Below are positions 29,267 through 39,920 of a DNA stretch of 63,709 nucleotides, piece by piece. A program made the translations under genes and the position numbers. The stretch is from NCBI RefSeq assembly GCF_000690055.1, contig NZ_JJNZ01000022.1:1-63709 (forward strand). Direction: 5' to 3'. The first letter of the stretch is position 1; each line of letters begins with the position of its first letter. The notes beneath the pieces are model-generated. The model was not told the origin of the DNA. It saw only the letters and a program-made list of their open reading frames with translations, and searched no databases. Origin of the DNA: Pseudoalteromonas fuliginea (GTDB taxonomy: Bacteria > Pseudomonadota > Gammaproteobacteria > Enterobacterales > Alteromonadaceae).

Positions 29267-29913
29267 TAATTACCCTCTAAATTTAAATCCACACAGTTTT
29301 TAATAAATTCAACAGCCTCCAAAGCAGCTGTTTCTCTATTTTGTAGCTCAGTCATACCACTTTTTTTACGAGGTTTAAGTGAGTGGTCCCCATCTGTAAG
29401 CCATATGTATTGTGGCTGTTTCGGCATAACCATTGTTGCAAGCTCTTGGCGAGTACCAAACGTATCTCGCTCACCTTGCAATACTAAAAAAGGGCAGACT
29501 ATATCTGCGAAGTGATCGGTACGCAGCTTTTCAGGTTTGCCTGGTGGATGAAACGGATAGCCAAAAGCAAGAACACCTAAAACAGGTTGTTCTGTCGTAC
29601 AAGCAAGCATGGATGCCATTCGTCCACCCATTGATTTCCCGCCAATAAATAGCGGAACATTTGGCTGTGTATGGCTAAGTATTTGCTCGTAATAACTAAG
29701 TAATTTAGGTGCTCGCTCAGGAGGCCTACGCTTATTCGTTTGTTTGGCTATTTGCATATACTCAAAATCAAATAGGCCGACATCAACACCCTGTTCACTG
29801 ATTAGTTTTGCCACATGCTGCATAAAGTCTGAATCACTACCGGCACCAGCTCCATGGGCAAATATAAATTGCGCTATTGCTGGCTGCTGACTACTTTTAA
29901 CCCACTCAATCAT
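29266..29913 (-). CDS. Alpha/beta hydrolase of the KANL3/Tex30 type
   Basis: 215 aa. Small alpha/beta hydrolase with nucleophile elbow GKSMGGRMAS (Ser at about 95), acid in GERDTFG (about 150) and His in DGDHSLKPRK (about 177). There is an oxyanion-type FAHGAGAGSDSDFM near the N terminus. No signal peptide. The substrate is unknown. It is inserted between gcvA and ygdD, overlapping or abutting both, so it belongs to this operon here although E. coli lacks it at this place. Confidence 0.9.
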   Translation of the reverse strand: MIEWVKSSQQPAIAQFIFAHGAGAGSDSDFMQHVAKLISEQGVDVGLFDFEYMQIAKQTNKRRPPERAPKLLSYYEQILSHTQPNVPLFIGGKSMGGRMASMLACTTEQPVLGVLAFGYPFHPPGKPEKLRTDHFADIVCPFLVLQGERDTFGTRQELATMVMPKQPQYIWLTDGDHSLKPRKKSGMTELQNRETAALEAVEFIKNCVDLNLEGN

Positions 29914-29914
29914 A

Positions 29915-30811
29915 TTAATACTCTTGCTCTTGCTCTACTAAGCTCAACATCCACTCTTTAAAGGATACTATTTTACCTAGCTCTGTTTGTGATTCTCTAA
30001 GGACTAAATAATAGGCGTTTTTACTTTCAAGACTGTGATTAAATGGGATCACTAAGCGCCCAGCGTCAATGTCAGGCTTTGCCAGCACGCTGTTACCAAT
30101 TGCCACACCTTGGCCATGCACTGCTGCTTGCAGCACCATCGATGAATGACTAAATATAGGACCTTGGTTAACTTGAATATTGCGCACACCAGCCGTTTTC
30201 ATCCATGTTTTCCAGTTTTTACGGGTAGTGTCATGCAGTAAAGTGTGATGTGCTAAATCGCTTGGTTGGTCAAGCGGTTTTGGACCGCTTAACAACATAG
30301 GACTGCATAAAGGGACTAAATACTCGGTATGTAATTTATACGCTTGCACACCACTCCAATGACCTCGCCCGTAATAAATAGCCACATCAACATCATCTGT
30401 TAATGAGTTTTCGTCTTGGTCTTGCGCTTTGATCCGCACGTCGATCTCAGGATGTAACTCATTAAATAAGCTTAAACGAGGTACAAGCCATTGAATTGCA
30501 AAACTTGGTGTTAAGCTAACTGTTAATGAGCCCTTAGCACCACGCGCTAATAGTTTTTCGGTTGCATCAATTAGTTGCGTAAAAATCTCTTTAATATCGA
30601 GGAAGTAGCCTTGCCCTTCTTCGGTTAACAATAACGAACGATTTTTACGTAAAAACAATTTCAAACCTAAATGTTCTTCAAGTGTTTTTATTTGATGACT
30701 GACAGCCGCTTGAGTTACATAAAGCTCTTCCGCAGCTTTTGTAAAACTTAAATGGCGCGCAGCGGCTTCAAAAGCTTTTAATGCGTTTAATGGAGGTACT
30801 CGTCTTGACAT
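29915..30811 (-). CDS. gcvA: LysR-family regulator GcvA
   Basis: 298 aa. N-terminal winged helix (LNALKAFEAAARHLSFTKAA...TQAAVSHQIKTLE) and a C-terminal LysR substrate-binding domain. Position next to ygdD and rlmM and the opening SRRVPPLNALKAFEAAARH identify it as GcvA, regulator of the glycine cleavage genes. No gcv genes are in the window. The start is the ATG at 30811; an upstream TTG adds three residues. Confidence 0.92.
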   Translation of the reverse strand: MSRRVPPLNALKAFEAAARHLSFTKAAEELYVTQAAVSHQIKTLEEHLGLKLFLRKNRSLLLTEEGQGYFLDIKEIFTQLIDATEKLLARGAKGSLTVSLTPSFAIQWLVPRLSLFNELHPEIDVRIKAQDQDENSLTDDVDVAIYYGRGHWSGVQAYKLHTEYLVPLCSPMLLSGPKPLDQPSDLAHHTLLHDTTRKNWKTWMKTAGVRNIQVNQGPIFSHSSMVLQAAVHGQGVAIGNSVLAKPDIDAGRLVIPFNHSLESKNAYYLVLRESQTELGKIVSFKEWMLSLVEQEQEY

Positions 30812-30891
30812 GATGACCAAGCTTAGAATTAGTTTTTCTTATGCGGTGAATTATATACCTATGCTGAGAAAGAGTATATTTAAGGTGTAAA

Positions 30892-30914
30892 AAAAGCGAC
30901 CTAAGTCGCTTTTC
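30892..30914 (-). terminator. Intrinsic terminator after kdsA
   Basis: On the minus strand, AAAAGCGAC / GTCGCTTTT arms with a TTAG loop are followed by TTTT. It lies 30 bp after the kdsA stop and isolates kdsA from gcvA. Confidence 0.88.
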
Positions 30915-30944
30915 TAACATTTCACTTAATTGTTAAGCTTTTAA

Positions 30945-31799
<855 letters not shown>

Positions 31800-31808
31800 T
31801 TAAATTCC

Positions 31809-33062
31809 TTACGGTGCAACTGCTTGCATCATTAATCCACAAATATAAGCCATATACGTACCCACACCATAGCCCAGTACAGCTAACAGAACACCAACAG
31901 GCGCTAATGACGGATGAAACGCTGATGCTACAACAGGTGCAGACGCTGCACCGCCCACATTAGCCTGCGAGCCCACTGCCATATAAAATAACGGTGCTTT
32001 AATTAGTTTAGCAACTAGCAACATTAAACTTGCATGTACAAGCATCCAAATAGCACCCACTAAAAACAAGCCGGGATTATCAAAAATGGCGGTTACATTC
32101 ATATGCAAACCAATCGATGCAACTAAAATATATAAAAAGCTAGAGGCCACTTTTGAAGCACCAAACGCCTCTATTTGTCTCACTTTAGTAAAAGATAAAC
32201 TAATACCAATCGTAGTCGATATGACAATCAACCAAAAGAATTTGCTGTTTAGGCTGTACTCTTTTGCCCACTCATAAGTAGTGCCAAAATAAGGACCTAG
32301 AAAATCAGCACAAAAATGTGCTAAACCAGTAATACCAAATGCAATAGCAAGTAATGTCATGTAGTCGTTAAGAGTAGGCATGCGAGCATGCTCTGCGTGA
32401 TATGTTTCTACTCGGCGTTTTAAATCTTCAATTGCGCTAGTATCGGCACCTGTTGCCGCATCAATTTTCTTATGATTTGCTGCCATTAACAATAAAACAG
32501 CCATCCAAATATTAGCGACTATTACATCAACAGTAACCATCACCGAAAATATATCGCCGCCAACTTCAAACATCTCTTTCATTGAAGCTTGGTTTGCACC
32601 GCCACCAATCCAGCTACCCGCAACAGTTGTCATACCGCGCCATACCGCATCAGGACCATGGCCACCAACAATACTAGGGTCAACAGCACTGACGACTAAA
32701 ATAGCCAAAGGTCCACCAATAACAATACCCAAGGTACCTACTAAAAACATAATAAGTGCTTTAGGGCCTAAATTAAGTATGGCTCTTAAATCAATACTAA
32801 TGGTAAGAAGTATTAAACAAGCTGGCAGTAAGTAGCGCGAAGCTACGTAATAAACATTGGACTTATTGCCATCAACTATACCAAATGTATTCAGTAGTGA
32901 CGGTAAAAAGTAACAAAGTAACAAGGCCGGTACGTATTTATAAAATCTTTTTAGTGCTGGGCGTTCACTGTTTGAGGTTTTAAATATAAACCCCAAAATA
33001 ACAGCAAGTAAACCAAGTACAACGGCATCATTGGTTATTAATGCACTTTGAGTTTCAACCAT
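31809..33062 (-). CDS. DUF819-family membrane protein
   Basis: 417 aa with about ten or eleven membrane helices. DUF819 signature stretches include GHGPDAVWRGMTTVAGSWIG followed by GGANQASMKE, and AVGSQANVGGAASAPVVAS. The family is a predicted transporter with unknown substrate. It sits between sirB1 and kdsA, where E. coli has no gene, spaced 9 and 14 bp from its neighbours, so it has joined this operon. Confidence 0.9.
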   Translation of the reverse strand: MVETQSALITNDAVVLGLLAVILGFIFKTSNSERPALKRFYKYVPALLLCYFLPSLLNTFGIVDGNKSNVYYVASRYLLPACLILLTISIDLRAILNLGPKALIMFLVGTLGIVIGGPLAILVVSAVDPSIVGGHGPDAVWRGMTTVAGSWIGGGANQASMKEMFEVGGDIFSVMVTVDVIVANIWMAVLLLMAANHKKIDAATGADTSAIEDLKRRVETYHAEHARMPTLNDYMTLLAIAFGITGLAHFCADFLGPYFGTTYEWAKEYSLNSKFFWLIVISTTIGISLSFTKVRQIEAFGASKVASSFLYILVASIGLHMNVTAIFDNPGLFLVGAIWMLVHASLMLLVAKLIKAPLFYMAVGSQANVGGAASAPVVASAFHPSLAPVGVLLAVLGYGVGTYMAYICGLMMQAVAP

Positions 33063-33076
33063 AATTTTTCCTATTC

Positions 33077-33904
33077 TTAATGGTGAGTTTTATTATTATC
33101 TTCTAATTCTTCTATCTGATGTTGAATAATCTCAATAGCAGGATCGTCAGGACATTCATCGACAAAAAATTGTAAATCATCTCGTGCCATTTTAGGACAA
33201 TCGAGTTGATTTAATAAGTAGCCTCTGTCGCGTCTTTCATACGGGTCGTCGCCAATTAATTCCATCAACATTTCTACACACGTTAAAGCATGGCCAAATT
33301 TATTTTCGCTTATAAAAGACCATTTTTGTTGAGCTAAGAACAATTTATATACTTCATCATCAAAAATAAGTTCTAGTGGTTCCTGTTCTTGCCCATCATC
33401 TTCATCCGCATTTTCAGGGATAATATACCAACTTTGTTGACCGCTACTTGGTTCAATTATGTAGCCTTCCTCATCGCTAATAGCGACATGCACACCAATA
33501 TCGCCTTGGTTTAAGCTCATGCTAGCATCGAGTTTAGCGTGTTGTAAAAAGTGGCACAGTAAAATAGCTAATGTAGTTGGGGAGCCACTGCGCATGGTTA
33601 AGGTATAACTTAAACTATTTAGTTTATGCTCAGGCACTTTTAAGCTTGAGGCACTAAATAGCCAGGTACTATAAAAAGTATCTAATAATTTTTCTAAGCG
33701 ATCGTGATCGTCGCTGACTTTTAAGCACAAAACATTTATTTGTTGCTCAAAGTCGGTGAGAATGTCAAAACTTGCTGTTAAATCTAATTGAGGATCCCAT
33801 TTAGACTCAGCTTTAATACAACGATAAATTGCCGCTGGGGTAAATTCATCAAAAGCATCATCAACATAAGATTCATCGTGTTCATCAAACCCGAGGGTGG
33901 TCAT
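33077..33904 (-). CDS. sirB1: SirB1-family protein (transglutaminase-like with TPR)
   Basis: 275 aa. N-terminal transglutaminase-like domain (about 30-190) and a C-terminal TPR-like segment (ERRDRGYLLNQLDCPKMARDDL, about 225-250). The usual catalytic Cys is not evident, since the expected region reads SGSPTTLAILLCHFLQH, as is common for this family. Role unclear. In the conserved order prmC-sirB2-sirB1-kdsA. Start at ATG 33904; the preceding TTG is less likely. Confidence 0.88.
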   Translation of the reverse strand: MTTLGFDEHDESYVDDAFDEFTPAAIYRCIKAESKWDPQLDLTASFDILTDFEQQINVLCLKVSDDHDRLEKLLDTFYSTWLFSASSLKVPEHKLNSLSYTLTMRSGSPTTLAILLCHFLQHAKLDASMSLNQGDIGVHVAISDEEGYIIEPSSGQQSWYIIPENADEDDGQEQEPLELIFDDEVYKLFLAQQKWSFISENKFGHALTCVEMLMELIGDDPYERRDRGYLLNQLDCPKMARDDLQFFVDECPDDPAIEIIQHQIEELEDNNKTHH

Positions 33905-34053
33905 CAATACTGCAACATTTTAGAAAACGAAGGCGTAGTTTACCTAACTTTAAAGCTATATACCAATATAGTGATGTTTTTGAATACTTGCAGCGAGGTG
34001 GAAGAACGAGCTTTACAGACAATACCGTAAAGCTCAAATTATTAAGGTTGACT

Positions 34054-34428
34054 TTAGAACAACAAAGCTGATTTAGACGTCGCTAAATAACCTATCGCTA
34101 AAACAACAACGGTATTAATTACAATGTAAATAATTTTAGCTAGGGTGTTAGTTTGCTTTGAACTTTTAACCCCTATCGCAATATACACAACAACTAAAAT
34201 TATCTTTTCTAACAACCATAGCTGCTCAAAAGGGTTAATTTTAGCCATAAAAACAAGTGTAAGAGCAGAAACCAACAGTAGTGTATCTATGCTATGACTA
34301 CCAATAAGTACCAACTTATTCTTAGCTATTTTGCCACTACCAATTCGCGAAAAAGAGCGAACATAAAATAAAATAACACTGAGCATAGCAATTGCCATGT
34401 GTGAGTGCTTTACTGCTAAATAATCCAT
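34054..34428 (-). CDS. sirB2: SirB2-family membrane protein
   Basis: 124 aa with four membrane helices. It begins with MDYLAVKHSHMAIAMLSVIL, with the family's conserved His pair, and continues with the HSIDTLLLVSALTL helix. Inner-membrane protein of unknown function from the hemA-prfA-prmC-sirB2-sirB1-kdsA cluster. Separated from sirB1 by 149 bp. Confidence 0.88.
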   Translation of the reverse strand: MDYLAVKHSHMAIAMLSVILFYVRSFSRIGSGKIAKNKLVLIGSHSIDTLLLVSALTLVFMAKINPFEQLWLLEKIILVVVYIAIGVKSSKQTNTLAKIIYIVINTVVVLAIGYLATSKSALLF

Positions 34429-34456
34429 ATGCCCCTGTACTTCTATATTTTTGATA

Positions 34457-36001
34457 TTAATCTGGAAAACGAGTTAATACTATTTCTATTTCATTAAGCT
34501 TATCGTTAAGCACTTCAACAAGTTTAGGCTCAAAATGCGATCCTTTTTGTGAATTGATTTCATCAACCACTCGTTGCAGTGACCAAGGCTCTTTATAACA
34601 GCGTTTATGGCGAAGTGCATCATAAACGTCAGCAAGAGAGACTATTCGGCCAAATACATTTATTTCTTCACCTTTCAATCCATTCGGATAGCCAGAGCCA
34701 TCCCATTTTTCATGGTGTTCTTTTGCTATAATTGCACCAGCACTAACAATTTCCCTCGGTGAATCTTTTAAAATGCTATAACCTTTATCTGTGTGGGTTT
34801 TCATCACTTCCCACTCTTGGCCGTCGAGCTTTCCTGGTTTATTTAAAATAGCATCCGGTATACCTACTTTTCCAACATCATGCAAAGGCGATGCTAATCG
34901 AACTAAATCGGCTTCTCGCTTAGATAAGCCATAACCCTCAGCCAATATATGACAAATATTAGCCACACGCTTAACATGATTACCTGTTTCACTTGAGCGC
35001 TGCTCTACCGCTTCACTCAATCTATAAACTAATTCCTGCTGAGTTGCTTCTATTTCTGATTGTAACTGCACATTTTCAAATGCTAATTGCACATTTTGCG
35101 AAAAAATCTCAATTAAATGACGTTGCGTATCCGTTAATAATTTTGGGATACCTGATATAAATAACATTGAGTTATGATTATATTGACTACTGCAGTAAGC
35201 GAATAGGTAATTATCTTTATATACGATTGTTTTGTCACTTAATGCTTGTTGACACGCCGTAAGTTGTTCACTTTTAAGAACCAGCTCTAACTCTTTTCCT
35301 TCACTTTGTTCAAAGTCCCCTGTACCTGAACGAACAATAAGCTTTTTGTTATTGTTTTCTTCTGGATTTTGAGCAACTAATGTAGTGGCGTACATTGCTT
35401 GATCTGCAATACCTAATAACGAGGTAAGTTGCTGCATTACGCCCTCAGTGAAACTATCTATTGAATGAGCCGAAAATATATCCCTTGAGGCTTTTATTAT
35501 TTTCTCTAGCCCTTCGCGTGATTGTTCAATAGAAATAATATCGCGATATGAACGAAGACTAGACATAATAACAGTGAATAGTTTTTGCGCCGTTAATTCC
35601 GTTTTCGATTTATAATCATTAATATCATAATCAACAATAACTTGTCTTTCAGGTGCTTGACCCGGTTGACCCGTTCGTAAAATAATTCGAATATGATTGT
35701 TTTTAGCTGTTTCACGAATGTATTTAGCGACTTGCAAACCCGCATCATCCGTTTCCATTACTACATCAAGCAAAACTATGGCGGCATCAGAGTGCTCGTC
35801 TATTAACTTTTTCGCTTCTGCACCAGAGTATGCACTTACAAACTCCAATCGTTTATTTTGAAAATCAAAATCGCTTAATGCCAATTTTGTTACAGCATGA
35901 ACCTCAGGTTCGTCGTCAACGATTAATACTTTCCAGGTGCCCTGTTCTATTTTACTAACAGGCTCTTGAGGCTCATCTGAAAATAAGAAATCATCCATCA
36001 T
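34457..36001 (-). CDS. Response regulator with DUF3369 and HD-GYP domain
   Basis: 514 aa. Receiver domain at about 22-150 with acidic pair D29-D30 and phosphoacceptor D79 intact. A DUF3369 sensory region (about 165-330) follows, then an HD-GYP domain with HDVGK at about 371 and HHEKWDGSGYPNG at about 425-437. Since HDxGK and GYP are both complete, it should hydrolyse cyclic di-GMP, controlled by phosphorylation. I choose the ATG at 36001, with GAGGAA about 9 nt upstream; an upstream start at 36037 is less likely. It is inserted between sirB2 and prmC; no histidine kinase gene lies nearby. Confidence 0.93.
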   Translation of the reverse strand: MMDDFLFSDEPQEPVSKIEQGTWKVLIVDDEPEVHAVTKLALSDFDFQNKRLEFVSAYSGAEAKKLIDEHSDAAIVLLDVVMETDDAGLQVAKYIRETAKNNHIRIILRTGQPGQAPERQVIVDYDINDYKSKTELTAQKLFTVIMSSLRSYRDIISIEQSREGLEKIIKASRDIFSAHSIDSFTEGVMQQLTSLLGIADQAMYATTLVAQNPEENNNKKLIVRSGTGDFEQSEGKELELVLKSEQLTACQQALSDKTIVYKDNYLFAYCSSQYNHNSMLFISGIPKLLTDTQRHLIEIFSQNVQLAFENVQLQSEIEATQQELVYRLSEAVEQRSSETGNHVKRVANICHILAEGYGLSKREADLVRLASPLHDVGKVGIPDAILNKPGKLDGQEWEVMKTHTDKGYSILKDSPREIVSAGAIIAKEHHEKWDGSGYPNGLKGEEINVFGRIVSLADVYDALRHKRCYKEPWSLQRVVDEINSQKGSHFEPKLVEVLNDKLNEIEIVLTRFPD

Positions 36002-36055
36002 AGCTAAAATTTCCTCGCAGCATTTTTTAATACACAAGTAGACAATTTTTACTAT

Positions 36056-36895
36056 TTAAGGCCACTGTGCGAGCGTTACACGGTCATTATTACCAAGGTC
36101 TTTCACTGTTTTAATATTAACAAACGCCATTTTTTCAAAGAAATGACGAACAGCTTCACCTTGCTCAAAACCGTGTTCTATTAAAAGATAGCCATTAGAT
36201 AGCAAATAGTCACGTGATTGTGTAATTATTTGTTTAATATCAGACATTCCGCAATCATCAGCCACTAATGCCGATAAAGGCTCAAAACGCACATCGCCCT
36301 GATTTAAATGTATATCGTTGCTTTCGATGTAAGGTGGGTTTGTGACTATTAGATTAAACTTTTCACCGTGCAACTCACTAAACCAGTTGCTTTGTTTAAC
36401 GTGCACGTTATTAATTGCCAATCGCTGCTGGTTACGTGTAGCAAGTGCAACGGCATCACTTACTCTATCTACTGCAATAATTTGCCAATCAGGCATTTCA
36501 CTACCCAGTGCCAACGCAATTGCACCAGTACCCGTGCCTAAATCAAGTACTTTAGCTGTAGCAGGAACAGCCACTTCAAGTGCTTGTTCTACTAATGTTT
36601 CAGTATCAGGGCGAGGTATTAAGGTTGTTGCGTTAACTTCAAGCGATAAACTCCAAAACTCACGTTGCCCTGTAATATGTGCAACAGGTTCACCGTTTAA
36701 ACGTCGTTGGCAAAATGTATTAAATTGCTGTTGTTGCTTAGCGTTAAGTTCATGCTCTGGCCAAGTAAAAAGGTAACTGCGAGGTTTTTGAAGAATATGT
36801 AGAAGTAAAACTTGTGCGTCTAATTTAGCACTTTCGCTGCTAGGTGCTAATAAATTAGCGCCTGCAGCAATTGCTTGTTCAAGAGTTTGGCTCAC
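36056..36895 (-). CDS. prmC: Release factor glutamine methyltransferase PrmC
   Basis: 279 aa. It methylates the Gln of the GGQ motif in release factors 1 and 2. Seen: the SAM site VLDLGTGTGAIALALG (about 115-130) and the catalytic NPPYIES (about 186). It lies 2 bp after prfA, whose product is its substrate. Confidence 0.97.
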   Translation of the reverse strand: MSQTLEQAIAAGANLLAPSSESAKLDAQVLLLHILQKPRSYLFTWPEHELNAKQQQQFNTFCQRRLNGEPVAHITGQREFWSLSLEVNATTLIPRPDTETLVEQALEVAVPATAKVLDLGTGTGAIALALGSEMPDWQIIAVDRVSDAVALATRNQQRLAINNVHVKQSNWFSELHGEKFNLIVTNPPYIESNDIHLNQGDVRFEPLSALVADDCGMSDIKQIITQSRDYLLSNGYLLIEHGFEQGEAVRHFFEKMAFVNIKTVKDLGNNDRVTLAQWP

Positions 36896-36897
36896 GA

Positions 36898-37983
36898 TTA
36901 CTCGTCGCCCATAGCCGCTAATAAGTCAGCTTGATACTCTTGCATTAATGGGTCAATAACGCAGCTTAAATCACCCGCTACCACTTCGTTTAAACGATAA
37001 AGTGTTAAGTTAATGCGGTGATCGGTAATACGACCTTGCGGGTAGTTATAAGTACGGATACGTTCAGAACGATCGCCACTACCAACTAAGTCACGACGTT
37101 CAGATGCTTCTGCCGCATGGCGCTTTTCATCTTCAGCTTGTTGCAAACGTGCTGCAAGTACTGACATCGCTTTAGCGCGGTTTTTATGCTGCGAACGCTG
37201 ATCCTGACACTCAACCACAACACCGGTAGGTATATGTGTAAGTCGAATAGCAGAATCGGTTTTGTTAACGTGCTGACCACCTGCGCCTGATGCACGAAAT
37301 GTATCAACTTTTAAATCTGCGGTATTAATTTGTATCGCTTCGGCCTCTGGTACTTCCGCCATTACCGCAACAGTACACGCAGAGGTATGCACTCGCCCTT
37401 GTGATTCAGTTTCTGGCACACGTTGTACACGGTGTACACCTGATTCAAACTTTAATTGACCGTAGACGCCTTCGCCACTGATATTCGCAATCACTTCTTT
37501 GTAACCACCGTGCTCACCTTCATTGGTGCTCACAACTTCTACTTTCCATTTTTTAGTTTCTGCATAGCGGCTGTACATACGGAATAAATCGCCAGCAAAA
37601 ATAGCCGCTTCATCACCGCCTGTTCCAGCGCGTACTTCAACAAACACATTATTGTTATCTCGCGGATCTTTTGGCAACATTAATACTTGAATTTGATCCT
37701 CAATTACCAAAATTTGTGCTTTAGCTTCTTTATATTCTTCTTGCGCCATTTCACGCATTTCAGGGTCAGAATCTTTAAGCATCTCTTCTGCACTGGCTAA
37801 ATTGTCTTGCGTTTCTTTATAAGTTAAAAACGTTTTTACAATCTCTTCAAGCTCGGAGTATTCTTTTGAAAGCCCACGAAAACGATTTTGATCACTAATG
37901 ACCGACGGGTCGCTTAGCAGCGCTTGTACTTCTTCGTAACGCTCTACTAAGGTTTCTAATTTATTATAAACAGACTCTTTCAT
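36898..37983 (-). CDS. prfA: Peptide chain release factor 1
   Basis: 361 aa. Terminates translation at UAA and UAG. The GGQ motif lies in [19 protein letters not shown] at about 227-245, and the PxT-type codon recognition region is [17 protein letters not shown]. It sits between hemA (7 bp away) and prmC (2 bp away), one of the most conserved operons in the lineage. Confidence 0.98.
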   Translation of the reverse strand: MKESVYNKLETLVERYEEVQALLSDPSVISDQNRFRGLSKEYSELEEIVKTFLTYKETQDNLASAEEMLKDSDPEMREMAQEEYKEAKAQILVIEDQIQVLMLPKDPRDNNNVFVEVRAGTGGDEAAIFAGDLFRMYSRYAETKKWKVEVVSTNEGEHGGYKEVIANISGEGVYGQLKFESGVHRVQRVPETESQGRVHTSACTVAVMAEVPEAEAIQINTADLKVDTFRASGAGGQHVNKTDSAIRLTHIPTGVVVECQDQRSQHKNRAKAMSVLAARLQQAEDEKRHAAEASERRDLVGSGDRSERIRTYNYPQGRITDHRINLTLYRLNEVVAGDLSCVIDPLMQEYQADLLAAMGDE

Positions 37984-37990
37984 TTAACGG

Positions 37991-39247
37991 TTATTCCTGA
38001 TCAATACCTAACATTTTTTTCAACTGGTTTAGCTGCGCCACTTCACCTTTTTTCGCTGCATCTTGTATTGCACGGGTAGGCGCGTGCATTAAGCGATTGG
38101 TTAATTTATTGGCCAACTCTAAAATTACTCTTTCTGCGTCTTTACCACTAGAGAGCTGACTAACGGCTCTTTCCACTAATTCCGACTTTATTGTTTGTAC
38201 ATCATTTCGATAATGGCGAATTAAATCTACCGAATCGAGTGAGCGCATCCACATTGCAAATTCTTTGGTGCGTTCAGTGATAATTATTTGTGCTTGTTCA
38301 GCCGCTTGTTCTCGTGCCGCCATATTCTCGCTTACAATGGTTTGTAAGTCATCAACGGAATATAAATAGGCTGCATCAAGTTCTCCTACCTGGCTTTCTA
38401 TATCGCGTGGAACCGCAATATCAATAAATAGCATAGGTTTATGGCGTCGCTGTTTAAGCGCTTGCTCAACAACCCCTTTACCAATAATTGGTAATGTACT
38501 GGCGGTAGAACTAATCACGATATCCGCTTTATATAAACGTTCAGGCAGTTGCGCTAATGCAATAACATCCGCAGACACTTCATCAGCTAAGCTACGCGCT
38601 CGTTCAATTGTTCTATTGGCAACGGTGATATTTTGCGGCTCATTTTGGTATAAGTGTTTAGCTACCAGTTCAATTGTTTCGCCTGCACCAATTAATAAAA
38701 CATTGGTTTTGTCGAGTTTGCCATAAATATGTTTTGCCAAGTTAACGGCGGCAAACGCCACTGAAACAGCGCTTGCACCAATATTGGTTTCTGTACGAAC
38801 TTCTTTAGCAACCGAAAATGTTTTTTGAAACAACCGATCAAATGTAACACCTACAGCATCATGCGTTTTGGCGCTATTGTAGGCTTGCTTAATTTGCCCT
38901 AAAATTTGCGGTTCACCCAAAACTAAAGAGTCTAACCCGCAAGCAACACGCATTAAGTGCTTTATTGCCTCGTTATTTTCATAGCAATATATATTCTTAA
39001 TCAGTTCAAGTTCATCCAAACCATGGAAACTGGCAAGCCAACTCAACAGTGTTTGGGAATTTTGCTGAGCAAGGCTACAATAGACTTCAGTTCGATTACA
39101 GGTAGAAACAATTACAGCTTCATTAAAGTCGGCGTGGCCACTTAATTGTTGCAACGCCTCTGAAATTTGCTCAGGCGAAAAAGCCACTTTCTCACGTAAT
39201 TCTACGGAAGCGGTTTTGTGATTAATACCGAGTGCTATTATGGTCAT
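37991..39247 (-). CDS. hemA: Glutamyl-tRNA reductase HemA
   Basis: 418 aa, the same length as the E. coli enzyme. It reduces glutamyl-tRNA to glutamate-1-semialdehyde, the first step of tetrapyrrole synthesis. Seen: MTIIALGINHKTASVELREK at the N terminus, the nucleophilic Cys in IVSTCNRTEVY (about 50), NADPH site VLLIGAGETIELVAKHL and a C-terminal helical dimerisation arm. The ATG at 39247 is chosen over a TTG three codons upstream. Divergent from lolB across only 62 bp. Confidence 0.97.
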   Translation of the reverse strand: MTIIALGINHKTASVELREKVAFSPEQISEALQQLSGHADFNEAVIVSTCNRTEVYCSLAQQNSQTLLSWLASFHGLDELELIKNIYCYENNEAIKHLMRVACGLDSLVLGEPQILGQIKQAYNSAKTHDAVGVTFDRLFQKTFSVAKEVRTETNIGASAVSVAFAAVNLAKHIYGKLDKTNVLLIGAGETIELVAKHLYQNEPQNITVANRTIERARSLADEVSADVIALAQLPERLYKADIVISSTASTLPIIGKGVVEQALKQRRHKPMLFIDIAVPRDIESQVGELDAAYLYSVDDLQTIVSENMAAREQAAEQAQIIITERTKEFAMWMRSLDSVDLIRHYRNDVQTIKSELVERAVSQLSSGKDAERVILELANKLTNRLMHAPTRAIQDAAKKGEVAQLNQLKKMLGIDQE

Positions 39248-39309
39248 ATGTGCCAAATATTGCTGAGCCCTACTTCAAAGGCGGCAATTTTATCAAAAAT
39301 CAGCGGAAT

Positions 39310-39918
39310 ATGGAAAGTAAGGAACAACATTTGATTCGACAATATTTTATTTTACTCATGTTTTTTTTATTTTTAGGCGGTTGCGCCCAACAAATAACAT
39401 CTAAAACAATACTTTATGACAATTGGAAAACTCACCTAGCAGATCAAAAAACTTGGCATGTAAAAGGTAAATTGGCTTTTATAAGCCCAGATGAGCGCCA
39501 ATCTGCAAATTTAAATTGGCAACAAACCAAAAACAATAACAATTTAGTGCTTACCTCATTTATTGGTACGCGTATTTTGCAACTCAAACAAACAAGCGAA
39601 GGCGCAGAACTAGAATTTGATGATGATAAGTATTACGACACAAATGCCGCACAACTTCTTAAGCGTTTAACTGGTTTTACTCTCCCTGTTAATAATGCTG
39701 AAAATTGGTTAAAAGGCACAATTGACGCGCAAAGTTTAAAAGTCGATGAACTTGGTCGTGCCACACAAGTACTGTGGTTCGATGACATAGGTAAAAAGTG
39801 GCAAATAGAGTATGCCAGCTATATACAAAGTGCAGGATATTGGCTGCCAACAAAAATAACATTAAAACACCAAAAAATTAAAATCAAAATTCAACTCTAC
39901 GATTGGCAATTTAATTAA
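39310..39918 (+). CDS. lolB: Outer-membrane lipoprotein LolB
   Basis: 202 aa. It receives lipoproteins from LolA and inserts them in the outer membrane. It has a lipoprotein signal peptide with lipobox LGGC (Cys at about residue 25) and a mature domain with WHVKGKLAFI and a LPVNNAENWLKG segment typical of LolB. The start at 39310 puts the signal peptide at the N terminus; longer upstream readings would overlap hemA. Divergent from hemA and followed by ispE after 2 bp, as in E. coli. Confidence 0.95.
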   Translation: MESKEQHLIRQYFILLMFFLFLGGCAQQITSKTILYDNWKTHLADQKTWHVKGKLAFISPDERQSANLNWQQTKNNNNLVLTSFIGTRILQLKQTSEGAELEFDDDKYYDTNAAQLLKRLTGFTLPVNNAENWLKGTIDAQSLKVDELGRATQVLWFDDIGKKWQIEYASYIQSAGYWLPTKITLKHQKIKIKIQLYDWQFN

Positions 39919-39920
39919 AT

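Noticed and set aside
33955..33975. TATACCAATATAG near the sirB1 start resembling a family A end
   Set aside because: No matching interior or second end follows.
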